Source: Lunatimonas lonarensis
Lineage (GTDB): Bacteria; Bacteroidota; Bacteroidia; Cytophagales; Cyclobacteriaceae
Assembly: GCF_000390185.1 (NCBI RefSeq)
Contig: NZ_AQHR01000004.1
Coordinates: forward strand, 1-55,564
Direction of reading: 5' to 3'
DNA: 55,564 nt
A program made the translations under genes and the position numbers. The notes beneath the pieces were generated by a model, which did no database searches, was not told the DNA's origin, and worked only from the letters and a program-made list of their open reading frames with translations. Positions 51,022-55,564 of this stretch are shown one piece after another; position 1 is the first letter of the stretch; each line of letters opens with the position of its first letter.

Positions 51022-52476
51022 ATGCAAAGATTGAATTTAAACCAAATGCTTTCCCAAAAGCTGTCTCCCCAGCAAATCCAGTTCATAAAGCTGTTGCAGG
51101 TGCCTACGGTAGAGTTGGAGGCCCGGATAGAAGAGGAGTTGGAAATCAATCCCGCGCTCGAAGAAGGGAAAGAAGAGGAGCTTGAGTCGCCAACGGATGA
51201 TTTTCAGGAAAACGGAGATACTGCGGAGACTGGAGATGATCAGGATATTAACCTCGACGAGTACCTTAGCGAAGAATATGGTGGATATAAGATGCAGGGA
51301 GATGGCAACTACAACCCGGATGAGGAAAACCGGGAGATCCCGCTGTCCAGCGGCACTACCTTGCACGAGCAATTGATAAGTCAGCTTAATTTTTTGCGAC
51401 TTGATGAGCGGCAAAAGGTTATAGGATTGCAGCTTATCGGTAGCATAGAAAACGATGGCTATATCCGGCGTGACCTAGATGCAATTATAAATGATTTGGC
51501 GTTTAGCCAGAATATAGAAACGGATATCGATGAGTTGGAGGATATACTTTTAAAAATTCAAAGTTTTGATCCTCCCGGCATTGCTGCCCGAAACCTACAG
51601 GAGTGTTTGATCATTCAGTTGGAGCGAAGGGAACACAGGGAGGACTCCGTAGTGCAGCAGGCCATTCAGGTTGTGCAACATTGCTTCGATGAGTTTACGA
51701 AAAAACATTACGACAAGATCCTTAAGAAATGCCAGATCAACGAAGATGAATTGAAGGAAATTATCCAGTTGATTACCCGCCTCAACCCCAAACCGGGTGG
51801 GGTGTCGGACGGACTTATGCGTACCCAATACCTGTTTCCCGATTTTTTGCTTACCGAAAACAATGGTAAGTTCGAAATTGCCCTGAACTCAAAAAATGCG
51901 CCGGATCTTAGAGTAAGCAGGTCCTATTCTGAGCTGTTCGAGACCTACGAGAAAAGTGACAAGAAAGACAGGAAACTTAAGGAGACGGTTACCTTCGTTA
52001 AGCAAAAGTTGGATGCGGCGAGATGGTTTATTGATGCGATAAAACAACGTCAACAAACGTTGTTGAAAACAATGGAAGCTATTTTGGAGTATCAATATGA
52101 GTTTTTCCTTGACGGTGACGAGACCAAGCTGCGCCCAATGATACTTAAAGATATTGCTGAAAAAATAGATATGGATATTTCAACTGTTTCCCGGGTAGCA
52201 AACAGTAAGTCTATCCAGACTGAATTTGGCATCTTTCCACTAAAATATTTTTTTTCGGAGGGCATAGCTACAGACGGGGGGGAAGATGTTTCCAATCGTG
52301 AAGTGAAAAGCGTGCTAGGTAAGATGGTGGAAGAGGAGGACAAGAAAAAACCTTTGTCGGACGACAAGCTGGTCAAATTACTCAACAAGAAGGGCTATAA
52401 CATAGCGAGAAGGACCGTTGCCAAGTACCGTGAACAGTTACAGATTCCGGTGGCACGTTTAAGAAAAGAACTGTAG
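51022..52476 (+). CDS. rpoN: RNA polymerase sigma-54 factor
   Basis: Sigma-54 directs RNA polymerase to -24/-12 promoters and needs an AAA+ activator to open DNA. The 484-residue protein has the glutamine- and leucine-rich activator-interacting region I (residues 1-50, QMLSQKLSPQQIQFIKLLQ), an acidic region II (about 50-110), the core-binding domain with ERQKVIGLQLIGSIENDGY, a helix-turn-helix (DIAEKIDMDISTVSRV), and the C-terminal RpoN box ARRTVAKYREQL near 465. It overlaps the PAP2-like gene by one base. No activator gene lies in the window. Confidence 0.97.
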   Translation: MQRLNLNQMLSQKLSPQQIQFIKLLQVPTVELEARIEEELEINPALEEGKEEELESPTDDFQENGDTAETGDDQDINLDEYLSEEYGGYKMQGDGNYNPDEENREIPLSSGTTLHEQLISQLNFLRLDERQKVIGLQLIGSIENDGYIRRDLDAIINDLAFSQNIETDIDELEDILLKIQSFDPPGIAARNLQECLIIQLERREHREDSVVQQAIQVVQHCFDEFTKKHYDKILKKCQINEDELKEIIQLITRLNPKPGGVSDGLMRTQYLFPDFLLTENNGKFEIALNSKNAPDLRVSRSYSELFETYEKSDKKDRKLKETVTFVKQKLDAARWFIDAIKQRQQTLLKTMEAILEYQYEFFLDGDETKLRPMILKDIAEKIDMDISTVSRVANSKSIQTEFGIFPLKYFFSEGIATDGGEDVSNREVKSVLGKMVEEEDKKKPLSDDKLVKLLNKKGYNIARRTVAKYREQLQIPVARLRKEL

Positions 52477-53099
52477 TGGATAGAAAGATAGCTTGGATTT
52501 TGTCGGTTGTATTCCAGCCGTTGTTGATGCCTTCCCTTATCGTAGCTGTTCTGATGTATTTGGTGCCGGAGGCTACCGCCACCCCCAATTCTGCCAAGTG
52601 GTCACTCCTGCTGCTTGTAGGCTTGACCACCTGCGTAATCCCTTTGATCAGCATGGTGGGTATGCGCCTTACTTACTCGATCGATAGCTTCCACCTTCCC
52701 AGCCGGCAACAACGGGTTATTCCCTTCAGCCTGGTAACCGTGTTTTATGGGATGACGGCCACTTTTTTTTATTTGCGCCTGAATGTGGATGAACTGATAA
52801 GCTTCACGCTGACACTCATAACTGTTTGCCTGGGTCTGTTGACGGTAATTACCTTTTTTTGGAAAATAAGTGCCCACGCCACAGCGGTTGCCGGTGTTTC
52901 GGCAATTATGTGCGTGCTATTGATGCGTTTCGAATCTGCTGTTTTATTTTATCCGTTTTTAGCCAGTATTTTGGTTGCGGGGGCGGTAAGTTCGGCCCGA
53001 TTGGCCCTTGACGTGCATAATCCCGCTGAAATCCTTGGCGGGTTTCTATTAGGATTCCTTCTTTGTTTCAGCGGGTATTATTTTCAACTGATGCTCTGA
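52476..53099 (+). CDS. PAP2-like phosphatase family membrane protein
   Basis: The 207-residue product has about six membrane helices. It resembles PAP2 lipid phosphatases by its ending SARLALDVHNPAEILGG, where the His and surrounding form of the third motif are kept but the final Asp is Glu. The second motif PSGH reads ISAHATA, keeping the His. The first motif is poorly visible near SFHLPSRQQRVIPF. Activity is therefore uncertain. It starts with GTG (52476), sharing the last base of the rpoN stop, so it is translated from the same transcript. Confidence 0.78.
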   Translation: MDRKIAWILSVVFQPLLMPSLIVAVLMYLVPEATATPNSAKWSLLLLVGLTTCVIPLISMVGMRLTYSIDSFHLPSRQQRVIPFSLVTVFYGMTATFFYLRLNVDELISFTLTLITVCLGLLTVITFFWKISAHATAVAGVSAIMCVLLMRFESAVLFYPFLASILVAGAVSSARLALDVHNPAEILGGFLLGFLLCFSGYYFQLML

Positions 53100-53124
53100 C
53101 GTTATTCAAACCAATCAAGGAAGA

Positions 53125-53859
53125 CTAGAACAACGTTACAGATATTCCAAAGTTAAACTGGGTGGCTTCTGTTCCGAATGGACCACGTCCTTCTTTGAAA
53201 ACGCCGTTTAGGCCATAATAAGACCAAAGGGTAAATCCCGGAAATCCAAGGCGGGTATAAACACCATATCGGATGGGGTTTAGCCCATAGTTTTGTCGGT
53301 TTTTCACCTTTTGCGTCAGTCCGTTGCTGTCAGTTACCTGCACTTTCGTATGTGCATTGTATAAAAGCCCAAATTTTCCGCCCAAAGCAAACCGGACACT
53401 TTTCGCGTAGTTCGATTTATTCAAGTGGTACCTGAGCTCCAGGGGGATATCAAAATAGTTGATGGCCATGGTGTTGGTTTCAACGATCGCATTGTTGCCA
53501 TAAATGGATGAAATAGGCACAAGTTGGCTTGACTCAGGCGAAATGGCCAAATTGGGAACCAACGTTTGGTTGTCTTGAAAGGCCAGTTTCTCAAGTCCAA
53601 ATCCAAATCCAGGGTTAAAGGTAAATCCCGAGTTTTCACCCAGTTTAACGGAGGTCTGATAGTATATGTTGACAACCCTGGAGGCAAAGAAACGTGTTCC
53701 CAGATCGTCCGGCCTGTTATTTAAGAAGTTGAACCCAAAATCCAGAAAAAGATCGCCTGGAATACTCGGCCTGCCACCGATGGGCGTTCGTTCGCGTTCC
53801 TGAGCAGATACTTCAAACGTGAGCAAAAGAGCAGCTAAAATCAGCGTTAATTTATTCAT
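53125..53859 (-). CDS. Outer-membrane beta-barrel protein, PorT-like fold
   Basis: The 244-residue product has a signal peptide ending FEVSAQ and a barrel of the porin/OmpA-like (PF13568-type) family: FLDFGFNFLNNRPDDLG, NPGFGFGLEKLAFQDN, DIPLELRYHLNKSNYAKS and a last strand ATQFNFGISVTLF with a terminal Phe. PorT of the type IX system is in the same broad family, but I cannot claim identity. It converges on the PAP2-like gene 25 bp away. Confidence 0.8.
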   Translation of the reverse strand: MNKLTLILAALLLTFEVSAQERERTPIGGRPSIPGDLFLDFGFNFLNNRPDDLGTRFFASRVVNIYYQTSVKLGENSGFTFNPGFGFGLEKLAFQDNQTLVPNLAISPESSQLVPISSIYGNNAIVETNTMAINYFDIPLELRYHLNKSNYAKSVRFALGGKFGLLYNAHTKVQVTDSNGLTQKVKNRQNYGLNPIRYGVYTRLGFPGFTLWSYYGLNGVFKEGRGPFGTEATQFNFGISVTLF

Positions 53860-53989
53860 TTAAGAAATCCTTGTTAAAATTTGAGGTGGCTAAATTAGGA
53901 AATCTTACTTTATTACGGTGTCATTTAATCTTAATAATTCTTAATATGAGCAATTGGCGATTTTTTTCCTAAAACAACGACACCCTGTA

Positions 53990-54019
53990 TTGCATAATCT
54001 AGATAAATGGGTAAATTTG
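53990..54019 (+). promoter_or_regulatory. Bacteroidota-type promoter of tRNA-Arg
   Basis: TTG (53990-53992), a spacer of 19 and TAAATTTG (54012-54019) give the full TTG-N19-TAnnTTTG consensus, 17 bases before the tRNA. This is the cleanest promoter in the window. Confidence 0.75.
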
Positions 54020-54036
54020 CATTCCCATTTGGGTAT

Positions 54037-54110
54037 GGCCTCGTAGCTCAACTGAATAGAGCACCTGATTACGGCTCAGGAGGTTTCAGGTTTGAATCCT
54101 GACGAGGTCA
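54037..54110 (+). tRNA. tRNA-Arg (anticodon ACG)
   Basis: Standard cloverleaf of 74 bases: acceptor GGCCTCG with CGAGGTC (one G-T pair), D arm TAGCTCAACTGAATAGAGC, anticodon stem CCTGA/TCAGG around TTACGGC with anticodon ACG, and T arm TCAGGTTTGAATCCTGA. The 3' CCA is not encoded. A34 is expected to become inosine, reading CGU, CGC and CGA. Confidence 0.97.
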
Positions 54111-54432
54111 CTTTCTAACTCATTCTAGGTGCGTTTTTTACCGGTTTTGATTCCCTTTTTTGTGAAGGCAATCACGGTGTTTGGAAAGGAAGCAGTTTTT
54201 CTGCTTCCCCTTTTTATCTGGATTCTTCTCAAATTTCACGTTATCAGCAAAAGCTGTACCACATCAAAATGGATGCCGACATGTGCTGGCAAATCCGCTC
54301 TTCCAGCTCTTCCTTCGGGGTCGCTTGGTACTGGTTCATTCGGTGGATATGTCGATATTATCCCGTTTTCAAAGCAACACCCATTTTTAAGGTCTTTAAT
54401 TTTCCAACACATAAAGGGTTTTTGTTATGGTT
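54111..54432. other. Intergenic region after tRNA-Arg
   Basis: This 322-bp stretch lies between tRNA-Arg and the end of the DUF4846 gene. Apart from the terminator at 54188-54216 I see nothing supported. Open frames on the plus strand give compositionally odd peptides and are not credible genes. Confidence 0.5.
54188..54216 (+). terminator. Terminator after tRNA-Arg
   Basis: GGAAGCAG (54188-54195) and CTGCTTCC (54201-54208) form a perfect 8-bp stem with a TTTTT loop, followed by CCTTTTTATC. Confidence 0.8.
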
Positions 54433-55269
54433 TCAGGAAAACCTTCTGATCTGAGGGCTTTTGAAGAAAAAGCGTTCGTGCCAGATAGGTAGTTTTTTTG
54501 GAAGATCAAACCAGGGGGAAATCCCTCTGTCATGGCTCTTGACAACGTGTATGGATTGTGCGGGCGTGTAACCCTGAGCCAGCAGGTAGATGTACTTGCC
54601 CTTACTGTTCTTGGCACGGTCCACAATGATGACCGCATGGCCTGGGCTACAAGGGTGTACGATCACATCACCGATCTGATAATCCCCTCCACGGTTGACT
54701 TTGGTCAACTCTCTTTCTAAGGAGATGGTACCTGCATACATGAAAACGATGTCGAGATATCTACGGAAGTTCTGATAGCTGTTGTCTGAATTGGCGGTCT
54801 GTTTGAATTCCACTTTGTTGCCTTTGACATCTGGCCTGATGCCTTTGGCATGGTCAAGCCAGGCGTAGTTGTGCCCACTTGTGAACTGGAATTTGATTTT
54901 GTCAAACGCTTTGCGCTCGTAGAGATATTCTGCTCTAAGCCGGATGGTAGCATCTGCGCATTGCTGTAGGTCTTTGCTTCCGACGTCGATGTCCATCACG
55001 GCAACATGGTTACGCTGGTCTGAAATCGGGCGGCCTTGAAAGTCCACAACTTTGGAGCCATGCGGCAGAAGCCTGAGGTGTTGCAGATAATACTGCCAGG
55101 ATCCCGAGGTGGTGGATTCTCGTGCAAATCCACGGGGTACAAGTACTCTTTCTGCCACGGTAGATCCCTCCGTATTGAGGAGATTTGAAGCATCTGTACC
55201 GTTGCAGGCTGTGAAGAGCAGCGATAACGTCAAAGTACAGAGGATGATAGAGGGACCGAGCTGTTTCAT
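54433..55269 (-). CDS. DUF4846 family lipoprotein
   Basis: The 278-residue product has a lipoprotein signal (LGPSIILCTLTLSLLFTAC) and matches the DUF4846 family by its pattern: VPRGFAR, WQYYLQHLRLLPHGSKV, QQCADATIRLRAEYLY, FKFTSGH-like QFTSGHNY and the conserved GDVIVHPCSPGHAVIIVD. The family has no known function; the GHAVIIVD region with a preceding Cys-type motif resembles an amidase-like NlpC/P60 active-site layout, an idea I cannot confirm. It is the last gene before the window edge, transcribed to the left. Confidence 0.82.
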   Translation of the reverse strand: MKQLGPSIILCTLTLSLLFTACNGTDASNLLNTEGSTVAERVLVPRGFARESTTSGSWQYYLQHLRLLPHGSKVVDFQGRPISDQRNHVAVMDIDVGSKDLQQCADATIRLRAEYLYERKAFDKIKFQFTSGHNYAWLDHAKGIRPDVKGNKVEFKQTANSDNSYQNFRRYLDIVFMYAGTISLERELTKVNRGGDYQIGDVIVHPCSPGHAVIIVDRAKNSKGKYIYLLAQGYTPAQSIHVVKSHDRGISPWFDLPKKLPIWHERFFFKSPQIRRFS

Positions 55270-55564
55270 GAGGTTTTAAATCTAACGCAAGATGTCGTTT
55301 TGGAACTACATATCAAATAGGTGCTTTTGATTAACACACTAAGCTGTTCCTAAAAAAAGCCAGGCTGTAAGAACTAATTTCAGGGTGGCTATGTTTTTAC
55401 TTTCCGGAATAAGTAGCCGTTTCGACGAGGAGTATTGAAACGGTTAAATACGTATTTAGTGGCCTGAGGATAGAGCTATTAAATAATCTTCCTGATCATC
55501 AGAGGATTCAGGTTTTATTGGATAAAAACTTGGTATTCTTTCTTGCGTTGGCGGAAAAATTGTT
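55270..55564. other. Right-edge intergenic region
   Basis: No gene is visible in the last 295 bp. A 7-bp inverted repeat, CCGTTTC (55417-55423) with GAAACGG (55437-55443), lies in it and may be structural or an operator. Confidence 0.4.

Noticed and set aside
53125-53859. Assigning this barrel as PorT of the type IX system
   Set aside because: It fits the same broad beta-barrel family, but nothing specific to PorT could be recognised and no other por/gld gene is next to it.
54129-54449. Frames between tRNA-Arg and the DUF4846 gene
   Set aside because: They cross the tRNA terminator and give biased peptides with no family resemblance.
1-55564. CRISPR arrays, insertion sequences or prophage parts
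   Set aside because: No regularly spaced direct repeats, transposase or integrase-like proteins were seen anywhere in the window.

Overview
The window looks like a chromosomal segment of a Bacteroidota bacterium, most likely order Cytophagales (Cyclobacteriaceae-like). This rests on the gene families present: a PorQ-like type IX secretion protein, lipoproteins and beta-barrels typical of the phylum, an ExbB/ExbD operon with two ExbD copies, an adrenodoxin-type ferredoxin with a thioredoxin-reductase-like ferredoxin reductase, and a release-factor-2 gene with its frameshift. It also rests on promoter-like boxes of the phylum's TAnnTTTG type, including a full TTG-N19-TAAATTTG in front of a tRNA-Arg. 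The species cannot be named from sequence alone. I see no insertion sequence, prophage, CRISPR array or integrase; most of the window is core genome with an accessory vitamin B12 locus in the middle.

Layout. 1-5.6 kb: a large hybrid sensor kinase (-), a HIT-family protein (+) and an HtrA-type serine protease (-). 5.8-13.5 kb: an envelope and protein-quality block on the + strand (dxr, rseP, lon, porQ-like, hslU). 13.4-19.1 kb: a minus-strand run of MFS transporter, prfB with programmed frameshift, a hypothetical envelope protein, cob(I)alamin adenosyltransferase plus ilvE, and an orphan ABC ATPase. 19.5-28.1 kb: a soluble-dehydrogenase/cytochrome c fusion, a second hybrid sensor kinase, a ferredoxin reductase/ferredoxin pair with an adjacent MarR regulator, an atypical SDR protein and a diheme cytochrome c.

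28.2-36.8 kb is a cobalamin acquisition locus. An ABC importer (BtuF-BtuC-BtuD type) runs on the minus strand. Divergent from it are a cobalamin riboswitch, a TonB-dependent receptor (BtuB type) and a surface beta-propeller lipoprotein resembling BtuG. Convergent to these is a pair encoding a second repeat-propeller lipoprotein (LVIVD) and a small outer-membrane barrel. The cob(I)alamin adenosyltransferase at 17.7 kb would act on the imported vitamin, and the ExbB/ExbD operon at 45-47 kb is a plausible energy source for the receptor.

36.9-44.5 kb: an orphan HEPN/HepT-like protein, ruvC, a cluster of two glycosyltransferases, a PP2C/SpoIIE phosphatase and a polysaccharide deacetylase, then tatD and asparaginase. 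44.6-55.6 kb: tRNA-Ser(GGA), the ExbB/ExbD operon, the NAD(P)HX repair enzyme, a DoxX-like protein, asnS, rpoN, a PAP2-like protein, an outer-membrane barrel, tRNA-Arg(ACG) and a DUF4846 lipoprotein.

The most notable items for follow-up are the B12 locus with its possible extra capture components, an apparently shared MarR-type site in front of marR and the ferredoxin reductase, an intrinsic terminator built into the last codons of the HIT gene, a receiver-like domain without its phospho-acceptor in the second hybrid kinase, and several unassigned palindromes at divergent promoters. I did not find a clearly new multi-gene system; the strongest candidate for something undescribed is the lipoprotein/barrel pair beside btuB.
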